Assembly: GCA_040544425.1 (NCBI GenBank)
Contig: JBEONO010000019.1
Span: 10,206-74,205, forward strand
DNA: 64,000 nt
Source of the DNA: Solimicrobium sp040544425
GTDB taxonomy: Bacteria > Pseudomonadota > Gammaproteobacteria > Burkholderiales > Burkholderiaceae_D
Direction of reading: 5' to 3'
The notes under the pieces are model-generated. The model made no database searches, was not told the origin of the DNA, and worked only from the letters and a program-made list of their open reading frames with translations. The position numbers and the translations under genes were made by a program. How positions within the stretch are numbered: position 1 is the stretch's first letter; each line of letters begins with the position of its first letter. Below, in pieces: positions 43,683 through 52,199 of the stretch.

Positions 43683-44325
43683 GCCAACCACTAAGTCAAC
43701 CATTAAGCCGGCCGCAGCCTGCGCGCGTATTCTTGGTGCGTGGCTGATCGCTTCGTTGATCGCGACCAGTTGCGGGGAAAAGCTGTTGATGGCACTGGAA
43801 CCGTTTTTCAAATCCATCATTTTGCTGGTGCAAAAAGATTTTTCCCCGACGCTGGAGATTGTCAATCAACACGGTTTTGCCGTGCTGCGATTATTGCCCC
43901 TTACGGTTCGCCCCTATCAACTGACACCCGACATGCACCTGCGGGAAGGTTTTATTTTGGATGGTGTCACGACCTCGGTGGATCACGCCATATTGCCGCT
44001 GGTGATCCTGGCGATGATTTTGTTCGCCTGGCCATTGCGCGATGGATTCAAAGAGATGTGTCTGCGCCTGGTGTTCGGGTTGGCGGGCGCAATTGTTGTC
44101 ATGGGCGTGACGACCCCGCTGTTTTTGGCAGCCCGGGTGCAAATGAACACCATGATTTTTGCCGCGCAGCTTGGAGGAAATCCGCAGAAACCGTTATTGA
44201 TCGACTGGATGATCTTTACCGAATCCGGGGGCAGGTGGTTGATTCCGATTGTGGTCGGCATTCTGTGTATCAGATTGAGCAAGGGGATTTTAGTAAGACA
44301 AAAACTGACGATCCCGGCGGATTGA
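43669..44325 (+). CDS. exosortase-associated membrane protein
   Basis: The 218-residue integral membrane protein has about four helices: LGAWLIASLIATSCGEKLL, HAILPLVILAMILFAWPL, LRLVFGLAGAIVVMGVTTPLFLAA and RWLIPIVVGILCIRLS. A periplasmic loop lies between the first two. The family was not recognised. Overlap with the exosortase gene suggests it is a dedicated partner, as often found for short exosortases. Confidence 0.75.
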   Translation: MRASKPTTKSTIKPAAACARILGAWLIASLIATSCGEKLLMALEPFFKSIILLVQKDFSPTLEIVNQHGFAVLRLLPLTVRPYQLTPDMHLREGFILDGVTTSVDHAILPLVILAMILFAWPLRDGFKEMCLRLVFGLAGAIVVMGVTTPLFLAARVQMNTMIFAAQLGGNPQKPLLIDWMIFTESGGRWLIPIVVGILCIRLSKGILVRQKLTIPAD

Positions 44326-44507
44326 CAGCCAGCTTCAATGGTCATCAAGCACCATTAAAACTAATCAGATTGACCATTGTTTCCCAGCATGCTCATGGAT
44401 GCCTTAAATAGAGCATAGCTAAACTTCAAACTACGGTATAAGCTGAATCAACGGTGCCGAGCTTGAATCGATCAGCAATGCAATAAATCCAAGAAAATAG
44501 GTCCAAC

Positions 44508-46184
44508 ATGGTTGAGAATAAAAAAACATCAGGTCAAACAAAAAACGGCCACCAAACGAGTATTCAACGCATGTTGGACCACACCCTGGAACATTTCCGC
44601 GCGATTGTGCAAGGGTCCGACGATGCGATTATCAGCAAGACACTCGATGGCATCGTCACCAGCTGGAATTCCGGGGCGCAGTCGATTTTCGGCTATACCG
44701 AATCCGAAATGGTCGGCAAGCCTTTTCTGATACTGATTCCCCCTGAGCGCATCGACGAAGAAGCCTATTTTCTCAAGCAGATGATTGCAGGCGAACGCAT
44801 TGATCATTTTGAAACAGAACGACTTCACAAGAATGGCAACCGGATCAATGTGTCGGTAACGCTGTCCCCAATCCGCGATCGCGACGGCCAGGTGGTCGGC
44901 GCCTCGAAAATTGCCCGCGACATTACTCAGCAATTGAAACAGCATGCTGCCAGCCAGATCGCCAATTCCATTTGCCAATCGACCGACGATGCGGTGGTCT
45001 CCAAAACATTAAATGGGGTGGTAACAAGTTGGAACCCGGGTGCCAGCCGCATGTTCGGTTATTCAGCCGATGAAATGGTCGGACGTACCCTGGATAGATT
45101 ATTTCCGCCTGACAGAGCATCCGAAGAAGCATTCATTTTGGAACGCATCGCCAATGGCGAACCGATTGACCACTTTGAAACGGTGCGGGTGCGTAAAGAC
45201 GGCAGTCAGATTGATGTGTCAGTCAATATTTCGCCGATTCGCGACAGTTGGGGAAAGATCATCGGTGCCTCGAAAATCGCCCGTGACATCACCGACCGCA
45301 AGCAGGCCGAGAAACGTTTGCAGTCATTAAACGCCGAGCTGGAAGAGCGGGTCAAAGAGCGCACCAAAGAACTGGCTGCAACCAATTCTGTGCTGGTCAG
45401 CACGAACCTGGAATTGAAACGCGCGCAGAGTGAATTGATCCGGCGCGAAAAAATGGCGGCGTTGGGAACACTGGTCGCTGGCGTATCGCATGAAATGAAT
45501 ACTCCACTGGGCAACAGCCTGACCGTCGGCTCCAGCCTGCATGATGAACTCACTCATTTTGAAAATGAAATCGCGGCAGGAAATATCACCAAGAGCCGCG
45601 TCAAGGAATTCAATCAGCATCTGCACACCGGACTGGATCTGCTGCTTAGAAATTTGACCCGCGCCATTGAGCAGATCATCCACTTCAAACAGGTCTCGGT
45701 CGATCAGACCAGCGAACTGCGGCGGATTTTTGATCTCAAGGCTGTGGTCGATGACAATATTTCGGTGATGACGCCGCAGTTCATACACACGCCACACAAG
45801 ATCGTGATTGATGTTCCCGAGGTGATCATCATGGATAGCTTTCCTGGCGCAATTGGCCAGGTCCTGACCAATCTCGCACTGAACGCCCTGATCCATGGTT
45901 TCGCCGCCGACATGAAAGGTGTAGTGACCATTTCTGCAAAACTGGCCGGGCTCAATCATGTGCAATTAATCTGTGCTGATAATGGCAAGGGCATTCCTGA
46001 CCAGAACGTGAGCAAAATATTCGATCCGTTTTTCACAACCCGGATGGGGCAGGGCGGCAGCGGGCTTGGACTCAATATCGTGTTTAATCTGGTCACGTTA
46101 ACCCTGGGTGGCACGATTGAAGTAGACAGTGTCGTTGGAGTCGGCACCAAATTTATTATCGACATTCCACTACTTGTCCAGTAA
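44508..46184 (+). CDS. tandem-PAS sensor histidine kinase
   Basis: The 558-residue soluble kinase has two near-identical PAS-PAC modules (GSDDAIISKTLDGIVTSWNSGAQSIFGYTESEMVGKP and STDDAVVSKTLNGVVTSWNPGASRMFGYSADEMVGRT), an internal duplication. A coiled coil (LQSLNAELEERVKERTKELAATNSVL) and a HisKA-like region (AALGTLVAGVSHEMNTPLGNSL, phospho-His) follow. The HATPase has NLALNALIHGF, ADNGKGIPD and GSGLGLNIVFNLV. This kinase subtype lacks a clear cognate regulator here. The gene is alone in its operon. Confidence 0.92.
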   Translation: MVENKKTSGQTKNGHQTSIQRMLDHTLEHFRAIVQGSDDAIISKTLDGIVTSWNSGAQSIFGYTESEMVGKPFLILIPPERIDEEAYFLKQMIAGERIDHFETERLHKNGNRINVSVTLSPIRDRDGQVVGASKIARDITQQLKQHAASQIANSICQSTDDAVVSKTLNGVVTSWNPGASRMFGYSADEMVGRTLDRLFPPDRASEEAFILERIANGEPIDHFETVRVRKDGSQIDVSVNISPIRDSWGKIIGASKIARDITDRKQAEKRLQSLNAELEERVKERTKELAATNSVLVSTNLELKRAQSELIRREKMAALGTLVAGVSHEMNTPLGNSLTVGSSLHDELTHFENEIAAGNITKSRVKEFNQHLHTGLDLLLRNLTRAIEQIIHFKQVSVDQTSELRRIFDLKAVVDDNISVMTPQFIHTPHKIVIDVPEVIIMDSFPGAIGQVLTNLALNALIHGFAADMKGVVTISAKLAGLNHVQLICADNGKGIPDQNVSKIFDPFFTTRMGQGGSGLGLNIVFNLVTLTLGGTIEVDSVVGVGTKFIIDIPLLVQ

Positions 46185-46249
46185 CCAGACATCCAGCTCA
46201 AAGCAGCACGAAGTTTTTAAGCCTGTAACCCGCATTTTTTACCTCACGA

Positions 46250-47011
46250 TTGTTAACCGCAGTGGCCAAATATTTTCTATTCATTGTTTACCTTTGTATG
46301 CAGATCTGTTCTGAGCCGGCACTGGCCGGAGAAGCAGATACCCCTTTCACCGGTGACATTGGACTCGGGATCGACAGCGCGCCCAATATCGCCCGATCCA
46401 ATTCAGCCCATGTCAGCCCGGTTCCCTACCTGAACTTCGAATACGGCAAATTTTTTGCGCGGGTTGACATGTTTGGCTACAGTCTGGCGCCGGTCGGTTT
46501 TGGGTCGCTGGAACTGGTCACGCGGGTACTGAACGATGCCTATACTCCGACTTCAGCCTTCGGAGATTTGGCGCGCCGCAAATCGCCGATTCCGCTTGGC
46601 CTTGGAACCCTGCAGATCACACCGGTTGGTGCGGTGCTGCTCAATGTGTATCACGACGTCGGGCAATCAGGAGGGAATCTGGCGGATTTACTCTTTGCCG
46701 AAGAGATTGATTTGCCTGGCACAGCGATCTATCCGCAGATCGGCGCAGAATATCGGTCGCGCGATTATGTCCGGTATTTTTATGGCGTCTCCAATGCAGA
46801 AGCGGCCCAGATCCGAACCCGCAGTTATCAGCCGGGCGCTGCGACTAATTTGTTTGTTGATTTGCTGGTTGAACAGAAAATTTTGGGGAACTGGTATCTC
46901 AACGCGAATATTCGCAAGACCTTGTTTGCCAGTCCGGTTACCGATAGCCCGCTGGTGGAGCCGCGCACGAATGTTACTGGTTTGGTAGCGCTGAGTTATC
47001 GGTTTCAGTAG
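46250..47011 (+). CDS. MipA/OmpV family outer-membrane protein
   Basis: The 253-residue precursor has a signal peptide (KYFLFIVYLCMQICSEPALAG) and a beta-barrel pattern typical of MipA/OmpV: NSAHVSPVPYLNFEYGKFFARVDMFGYSL, PIPLGLGTLQITPVGAVLLNVYHDVG and the C-terminal TGLVALSYRFQ with terminal aromatic signature. MipA scaffolds murein enzymes in E. coli; other members are porin-like. The start codon is TTG in this reading, and a GTG four codons later is an alternative. Confidence 0.85.
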   Translation: MLTAVAKYFLFIVYLCMQICSEPALAGEADTPFTGDIGLGIDSAPNIARSNSAHVSPVPYLNFEYGKFFARVDMFGYSLAPVGFGSLELVTRVLNDAYTPTSAFGDLARRKSPIPLGLGTLQITPVGAVLLNVYHDVGQSGGNLADLLFAEEIDLPGTAIYPQIGAEYRSRDYVRYFYGVSNAEAAQIRTRSYQPGAATNLFVDLLVEQKILGNWYLNANIRKTLFASPVTDSPLVEPRTNVTGLVALSYRFQ

Positions 47012-47067
47012 TCTTTCCGACGCTCATCTTTAAAGTATCTTTAATTTAATAACTTTACAGCCATAAG

Positions 47068-47105
47068 ACTTTAAGTTTATAGTAAGCCTACTTTAACTTT
47101 ATAGT
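47068..47105 (+). promoter_or_regulatory. 22-bp-spaced direct repeats before the wHTH regulator gene
   Basis: ACTTTAAGTTTATAGT (47068-47083) and ACTTTAACTTTATAGT (47090-47105) differ at one base of 16. Their starts are 22 bp apart, two helical turns, and the second ends 7 nt before the start codon. This is a plausible autoregulatory operator. Confidence 0.6.
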
Positions 47106-47112
47106 CATTTTC

Positions 47113-48144
47113 ATGGCAAAGCCCTCCAAACTTAAAGAGCTCATCCGCACTGTCACTAGCGATGTGACCAGACATCCTGCTGAACTTACCCGGTTCTATA
47201 TGGATGAGTACCAAATTTCGCGCGTTACCGCTGCCAAGTACATCGTCCAATTGGAAACGGAAGGATGGATCGCCCGAAGTGGCCCCAAAACCAGACCGAT
47301 CTTCAGTCCCGGCTACAAACGAAAAATCTCGAAGCTCTATAAGCTGCGAGGACTGGAAGAACATGTTGCCTGGCTCAACGATTTCAAACAGTTTTTTGCA
47401 TTGAGTCCGAACGTTCAAAACATCGTCAGTCTCGGATTTACCGAGATGCTGAACAATGCGATTGACCATTCCATGGGCAACGAGGTGTTCATTTCAGCCG
47501 AACAAGGTGAAACTTATTTTACTTTGTACATTTCAGACGATGGCGTCGGCATCTTCAAAAAAATTGCCGATGCCCTGCATTTACCCGATATGCGACTCGC
47601 CCTGTTTGAACTGTCGAAGGGAAAACTTACCACTGACCCGTCCCGACACAGCGGCGAGGGCGTGTTTTTCACTTCGCGCATGTTTGATACCTTTATGATC
47701 GTTGCCAACGATTTGACCTTCAACCACGATGCGCGACATGTTGATGACCTGATTGTTGAAGTTGATAAATTCAGCAAGAAGGGAACTGAAGTATTTATGC
47801 GTATCCGGCTTGACAGCCAACGGACGGCGGCAGATATCTATGCGCAGTTCACGAAAGCGCCGGAGGATTTTGATTTTTCGAAAACGGTTGTGCCAATGCG
47901 ACTCGCGCAATTTGGCGAAGAGCAGTTGATTTCACGGTCTCAGGCGAAACGGCTGATCGCCCGTTTCGATCGATTCAAAACCATCATCCTGGACTTTCAA
48001 GGTGTAGAAGAAGTCGGTCAAGCGTTCGCGGATGAAATATTCAGGGTATATGCATTGGAGCATCCCGACGTTGAGTTGATTCCCAAAGGGATGTCGGAGC
48101 AGGTTGAAAGAATGTGGTTGCGGGCAGTAGCGCCAAGAATGTAA
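47113..48144 (+). CDS. wHTH-GHKL ATPase-DUF4325 (STAS-like) fusion regulator
   Basis: The 343-residue protein has three parts. An N-terminal winged HTH (RHPAELTRFYMDEYQISRVTAAKYIVQLETEGWIAR) comes first. A GHKL ATPase domain follows, with N box GFTEMLNNAIDHS, G1 ISDDGVGIF and a lid-like SRHSGEGVFFTSRMF. The C-terminal DUF4325 STAS-like domain reads QFGEEQLISRSQAKRLIARFDRFKTIILDFQGVEEVGQAFADEIFRVYALEHPDVELIP. There is no phospho-His domain. The plan recalls SpoIIAB/SpoIIAA partner-switching modules joined in one chain with a DNA-binding head. Target and ligand are unknown. Confidence 0.85.
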   Translation: MAKPSKLKELIRTVTSDVTRHPAELTRFYMDEYQISRVTAAKYIVQLETEGWIARSGPKTRPIFSPGYKRKISKLYKLRGLEEHVAWLNDFKQFFALSPNVQNIVSLGFTEMLNNAIDHSMGNEVFISAEQGETYFTLYISDDGVGIFKKIADALHLPDMRLALFELSKGKLTTDPSRHSGEGVFFTSRMFDTFMIVANDLTFNHDARHVDDLIVEVDKFSKKGTEVFMRIRLDSQRTAADIYAQFTKAPEDFDFSKTVVPMRLAQFGEEQLISRSQAKRLIARFDRFKTIILDFQGVEEVGQAFADEIFRVYALEHPDVELIPKGMSEQVERMWLRAVAPRM

Positions 48145-48169
48145 TCAATAAAATCAAAAAGGATAAGGT

Positions 48170-49555
48170 ATGACCATAGATTCACCACAATGCCTCTGGC
48201 AAGTTGCAGCCGAATTAGGGGAGGGGCCGATCTGGCATCAATCCGACCGTGCCTTGTACTTTGTCGATGTCAAGAAACATCAGATCCATCGCTGTGACGA
48301 ACACGGCGACCATCAACAAAGCTGGACTGCACCGGCACAGATCAGCTTTATCCTGCCGACCAAAAACGGCAGTTTTATCTGTGGCCTGCAAGATGGGATC
48401 TACCACTTTTCCAGCAGCACAGGACAATTCAGTCGCTGTAACGACGTGGAGCGGGACATGCCTGCCAACCGTCTGAATGACGGCTTCGTGGACAGTCGCG
48501 GTCTGATCTGGTTTGGTTCGATGGATGACGGCGAAACCAATCCGACCGGGTCGCTGTACAGCATGGGCAGAGACGGTGCCGTGGTCGCACATGATCATGA
48601 TTATGTGATCACCAATGGCCCGGCCATGAGTGCAGATGGCCGTACTTTATTCCACACCGATACGCCAAATAAAACGATCTATGCGTTTGACGTTGCAGCG
48701 GATAACACGCTGAGCAATAAACGCGTATTTGTCACTTTGAGTGTCGGCCATCCCGATGGAATGGCGGTCGATGCGGATGGTGTGTTGTGGGTTGCCGTAT
48801 TTGGCGGCTGGCGTATTGATCGGTTTTCAGCGTCGGGCAATCTGCTGGGCTCGGTCCCGTTCCCATGTGCAAACATCACCAAGCTGACATTTGGCGGCAC
48901 TGATTTACGCACGGTATTTGTGACTACCGCACGCAAGGGATTGACTGGCGCGGAGCTGGTGCAGCAGCCGCTGGCCGGTGGTCTATTTTCTTTCAGATCG
49001 GATTCCACCGGGCTGCCGCAACACTTATTTTCATCCGAAGGCCTGAACATCAATCATTCACCCTGCATCGTCGTCATGGGTGTCAGTGGCTGCGGCAAAA
49101 GCGCGGTTGGTAAACGGCTGGCCCTTGAAACAGGCGCGGAATTTGTCGAAGGTGACGAGCTTCATCCAGTCGCCAATATTCATAAAATGGCAGCCGGGGT
49201 TGCGCTGACTGATGCGGATCGGCAGGATTGGCTGTTGGCACTGCAGGCAAAAATCCGGACCGCCAACTCTCAAGGCACACGCGTGGTGTTGTCGTGTTCA
49301 GCCCTGAAGCGCAAGTATCGCGATGTACTGCGCGCTGCCAATCCGGCGCTTGAATTCATTCATTTGCACGGCGAGCGCGAATTGATTGCCGCAAGACTGC
49401 AATCGCGTAATGATCACTTTATGCCGGTGTCGTTGCTGGAGAGTCAGTTTGCCGATCTGGAAGCGTTGGGGGCGGATGAGAAGGGGATTGCTTTGGATAT
49501 TCAGGGTACGGTTGATCAACTGGTGGCGTCGGCGCTTGGGAAAATCGTGCCGTAA
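48170..49555 (+). CDS. gluconolactonase-gluconokinase fusion
   Basis: The 461-residue bifunctional protein has an N-terminal SMP-30/gluconolactonase beta-propeller (residues ~1-290). Its metal ligands are visible: LGEGPIWH (Glu), NRLNDGF (Asn), ITNGPAMS (Asn) and GHPDGMAVD (Asp). The C-terminal gluconokinase (~295-460) has P-loop VMGVSGCGKSAVGKRL, the GntK segment VEGDELHPVANIHKMAAGVALTDADRQDWL and LSCSALKRKYRD. Together they would convert glucono-lactone to gluconate and on to 6-phosphogluconate. Uninterrupted reading through the junction (SEGLNINHSPCIVVMG) argues for a true fusion. Confidence 0.92.
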   Translation: MTIDSPQCLWQVAAELGEGPIWHQSDRALYFVDVKKHQIHRCDEHGDHQQSWTAPAQISFILPTKNGSFICGLQDGIYHFSSSTGQFSRCNDVERDMPANRLNDGFVDSRGLIWFGSMDDGETNPTGSLYSMGRDGAVVAHDHDYVITNGPAMSADGRTLFHTDTPNKTIYAFDVAADNTLSNKRVFVTLSVGHPDGMAVDADGVLWVAVFGGWRIDRFSASGNLLGSVPFPCANITKLTFGGTDLRTVFVTTARKGLTGAELVQQPLAGGLFSFRSDSTGLPQHLFSSEGLNINHSPCIVVMGVSGCGKSAVGKRLALETGAEFVEGDELHPVANIHKMAAGVALTDADRQDWLLALQAKIRTANSQGTRVVLSCSALKRKYRDVLRAANPALEFIHLHGERELIAARLQSRNDHFMPVSLLESQFADLEALGADEKGIALDIQGTVDQLVASALGKIVP

Positions 49556-49604
49556 TTTTGAGGATCAACGAGTCTTCTTTAACACATAATTTTGTCGATA
49601 ACCG

Positions 49605-49994
49605 TCATACCAGCCGAACCTGACTTTGATATTTAGCTAAAGTGGCATCGTTTGTCAGCAATATAATTCCTTCTACAATTGCCTGTGCGAGCAATAGCCT
49701 GTCAAATGGGTCCTTGTGAATCGCCGGAAGTGTATCGATTGATACTGCATGTTCACTTGAAATGCACAATTCAACATAGCCGTTATCGATCAGGGAGCGG
49801 CGCAAGAGGCGAGCGTCAACTTTGAAGTCTGGTCGGTTCAATCCTGTCTTGATGGCAATTTCCCAAATACTGGCGACACTAAAGTACAGTTCGTTTTTTG
49901 TATCAGAAATTAATTCGATCGCACGGCTGGACAAACGATCCTGGCCTTCCGAAACCCAAATAAGCAGGTGCGTATCAAGCAATAACTTCATCAT
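49605..49994 (-). CDS. vapC: VapC-type PIN-domain toxin
   Basis: The 129-residue PIN ribonuclease has conserved acidic residues in LLLDTHLLIWVSEG, SVASIWEIAIKTGL and HKDPFDRLLLAQAIVEG, plus LLTNDATL near the end. It cleaves tRNA or rRNA in the family. Its start overlaps the antitoxin stop (ATGATGA). Antitoxin-before-toxin order is standard. Confidence 0.9.
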   Translation of the reverse strand: MMKLLLDTHLLIWVSEGQDRLSSRAIELISDTKNELYFSVASIWEIAIKTGLNRPDFKVDARLLRRSLIDNGYVELCISSEHAVSIDTLPAIHKDPFDRLLLAQAIVEGIILLTNDATLAKYQSQVRLV

Positions 49995-50233
49995 TCACCT
50001 TCAAACAGTTTTTGAATTTCCTCTTGGCCCATCGTATTAAAGTCGTCCGGCACCGTAAATTGCCCGGCCAGGAATCCGATTCTTCTCATTTGTGACGATT
50101 CAGGTGCATTGATCGCGGTAACCTTGACCATAGGCTTGCCAGCCTTGGCGATGATGAAGGATTCTCCATTTGCCGCCATTTCCACCAATTTCGACAGCTG
50201 CGTCTTTGCTTCATGAATGTTGAAGGTTTGCAT
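49991..50233 (-). CDS. Phd/YefM-type antitoxin
   Basis: The 80-residue antitoxin has an N-terminal Phd/YefM DNA-binding fold (FNIHEAKTQLSKLVEMAANGESFIIAKAGKPMVKV) and an acidic C-terminal toxin-wrapping tail (VPDDFNTMGQEEIQKLFEGE). It is paired with the PIN toxin encoded directly downstream and presumably autoregulates the operon. Confidence 0.9.
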   Translation of the reverse strand: MQTFNIHEAKTQLSKLVEMAANGESFIIAKAGKPMVKVTAINAPESSQMRRIGFLAGQFTVPDDFNTMGQEEIQKLFEGE

Positions 50234-50463
50234 AATGATGAGTTGGTTAAGTTAAATGGACTTAGTTTAATCCTGAGAACTGTCCAGAGCAAGGGCAAAT
50301 CATACCGATCGCCCGCGGCTGGGCTCGTCGATCTGAAAAAGCCCCAGCATTTTTAATTTAACATAATATAAATTATGCGAAATTAAGTCTCCAGGCCGGG
50401 TAACGGAAAATGGCCTGATTCTATCCAGGCTTTTTGTGCTGTCATTAGAACTTTCGCGTTGAT

Positions 50464-50787
50464 CTATGCCGATAATTTGGCGCTTGCAAGTCTGTTCAGG
50501 CTAACACCTTGTTCTGCTGCCTCCAGGACCAAGGCACGGTGTGTCTGAGGTGGGATCCGAACTTTGAATTCGCCGCTGTATTTACGTTCAGCCAAAGCCT
50601 CCGGTACTGGTTCATCATGTGAACGTAAATCTGCGACTGTTTCGCGCACAACCTGTCGAATACCCTTTAACGCCTGCTCTGGAGTTTGTGCCAGCCAGGA
50701 AAGTGACGGAAATTCTGCACATAACCCAATATGTTCTCCATCCTCGAGGGACCATGTTACCCGGTAGGTATAGTGATCAAAATTCAT
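50464..50787 (-). CDS. hicB: HicB family antitoxin
   Basis: The 107-residue antitoxin has a partial RNase H-like N-terminal domain (YRVTWSLEDGEHIGLCAEFPSLSWLAQTPEQALKGIRQVV) and a ribbon-helix-helix C terminus (YSGEFKVRIPPQTHRALVLEAAEQGVSLNRLASAKL). It is intact, but the hicA gene that precedes it with an ATGA overlap has lost its core, so the antitoxin is probably an orphan. Confidence 0.92.
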   Translation of the reverse strand: MNFDHYTYRVTWSLEDGEHIGLCAEFPSLSWLAQTPEQALKGIRQVVRETVADLRSHDEPVPEALAERKYSGEFKVRIPPQTHRALVLEAAEQGVSLNRLASAKLSA

Positions 50788-50894
50788 TGTTGTTTCTCCC
50801 TTAATTTCGCTATTGCGTCAAGATAAAGGTCTTTAAAGCGAACATTCTTTGGTTCGCGCTGCATCTGTTCGAAAATTTTTTTGGTGTTGGGCAT
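50784..50894 (-). pseudogene. hicA: hicA remnant with internal in-frame deletion
   Basis: A 36-codon frame begins like HicA (MPNTKKIFEQMQREPKNVRFKDLY) and ends like its C-terminal helix (LDAIAKLREKQQ), still overlapping hicB by ATGA. The middle ~45-50 residues, including the GSH segment with the catalytic His of the dsRBD-like fold, are missing. The frame is preserved across the join. The product is almost certainly not a toxin. Confidence 0.8.
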
Positions 50895-50961
50895 TTGCCT
50901 ATGGTGCCAATAATGGAACCATTTGTCAAATTGATTAAACGTGAGAATCGAGCAATTTACC

Positions 50962-51462
50962 TCACGCCAAAGCTTCGGACCCAGCCGGACAATTCGTGCA
51001 GGCCCCGTCATCACACAGCGCGCAATGGCGATATAAACCGATGCTGGTCGCGGTCTGTGAACGGATAACCGGCTGAATAATCTGCGCCAACGATTTCTGC
51101 TGTTCCTCGGTAATCGAAGCCAGATACGCTTCAGTAATTTGCTCACGCAGAGCCAGCACCTTCCTTGCCAGCGTGGTACCGCTCCTGCTGATCTTCAGAC
51201 CGACCTGTTTTTTTGCATCCTTATCAAGTCTGGAAATCAGCCTGTCCTGTTCCAGACGATCGACCACGCGCACGGCCGACGAATGTTGCAGGCCCAGCGT
51301 CTCGGCCAGCCACCCAATATGAAACTGGTCGCAGTTCTGAATGCTGACCAATGCGGTCAATTCAGACAAAGACCGTCCAAAAGTCGATTCAAGCTCTTCC
51401 TCAATTCGGGCATTCAGTCCGCGGGCAAATGCGGCGATCTGGTTCAAATGTGCAGCGCTCAT
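50962..51462 (-). CDS. MarR-family regulator with Cys-rich tail
   Basis: This 166-residue winged-helix regulator (LSELTALVSIQNCDQFHIGWLAETLGLQHSSAVRVVDRLEQDRLISRLDKDAKKQVGLKISRSG) ends in HCALCDDGACTNCPAG, a Cx2C-x4-Cx2C cluster that could bind metal or sense redox state. GGAGGAG lies 10 nt before the ATG; the frame is open further upstream inside the flavin reductase gene. It is encoded 7 nt after the flavin reductase, which it probably controls. Confidence 0.85.
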   Translation of the reverse strand: MSAAHLNQIAAFARGLNARIEEELESTFGRSLSELTALVSIQNCDQFHIGWLAETLGLQHSSAVRVVDRLEQDRLISRLDKDAKKQVGLKISRSGTTLARKVLALREQITEAYLASITEEQQKSLAQIIQPVIRSQTATSIGLYRHCALCDDGACTNCPAGSEALA

Positions 51463-51469
51463 GAATAAT

Positions 51470-52033
51470 TTACTCCTCCAGCGTGGGTACGGAAAAGCGC
51501 TCCCCGGTGGCAAAGAATTCGCCACTGGAGATGTAATGCATGGTGCGTTCCAAGGGGTCGGTGCCGAAATCCCACTGATTGTCATGGAATCGGCGCGAAT
51601 CCACATAGCTTGCCACAACTTCGGCAATGAACAGATCATAGCGCTGGCTGGCATCAGGAATTACCTTGCATTCCATCCACGCCACGCAATCTTCCAACAT
51701 GGGCGCGGCAATTTTTTGCGCCGGAAAAGTCTTCAGATCAAAGCGCGCAAATTTATCACCGTCACGCCCTGAGGTCTGACCGACCGCCACCGTCTGGGCG
51801 GCGATGCGGCGCTTGGGAATCTGCAGGCCAAACTCACCGCTGGCGTCAACCAATTCACGGCTGTAGGAGGCACCGTCCAGCACCAACAGCAATTTGGGTG
51901 GATCGTAATCAAGCGGCATCGCCCAGGAAGCGGCCATGATATTCGTTTTGCCGCCATGGGCAGAGGTAATAATGGTTACCGGGCCATGATTCAACAACTT
52001 CCAGCATTTGTCCAAAGGTAGATTGCTGCGCAT
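51470..52033 (-). CDS. flavin reductase-like split-barrel protein
   Basis: The 187-residue FMN-binding protein (LLNHGPVTIITSAHGGKTNIMAASWAMPLDYDPPKLLLVLDGASYSRELVDASGEFGLQIP) has the flavin-reductase-like split-barrel fold. It may reduce FMN/FAD with NAD(P)H or serve as the reductase of a monooxygenase encoded elsewhere. It is the first gene of a two-gene operon with a MarR regulator bearing a Cys cluster, hinting at redox or aromatic-compound response. Confidence 0.88.
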   Translation of the reverse strand: MRSNLPLDKCWKLLNHGPVTIITSAHGGKTNIMAASWAMPLDYDPPKLLLVLDGASYSRELVDASGEFGLQIPKRRIAAQTVAVGQTSGRDGDKFARFDLKTFPAQKIAAPMLEDCVAWMECKVIPDASQRYDLFIAEVVASYVDSRRFHDNQWDFGTDPLERTMHYISSGEFFATGERFSVPTLEE

Positions 52034-52132
52034 CAGATTGATACTTTCTTAAAATGTTCCTTGTTTATGTATGTAGCAAGCATATAAGCTTGACTGCAAA
52101 AATGCAACCCCAAAAAAACCATATCGAAAGAC

Positions 52133-52177
52133 AAAAAAAAGCAAGCCAGTCCAATTTTGGATGTATCTGGCTTGCTT
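52133..52177 (-). terminator. rho-independent terminator of tonB
   Basis: On the minus strand, an 11-bp stem (AAGCAAGCCAG / CTGGCTTGCTT at 52139-52149 and 52167-52177) is followed by a run of T residues. It lies 23 nt after the tonB stop: a textbook intrinsic terminator. Confidence 0.9.
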
Positions 52178-52199
52178 CCGGTTCGTTACGCGACTTTGC

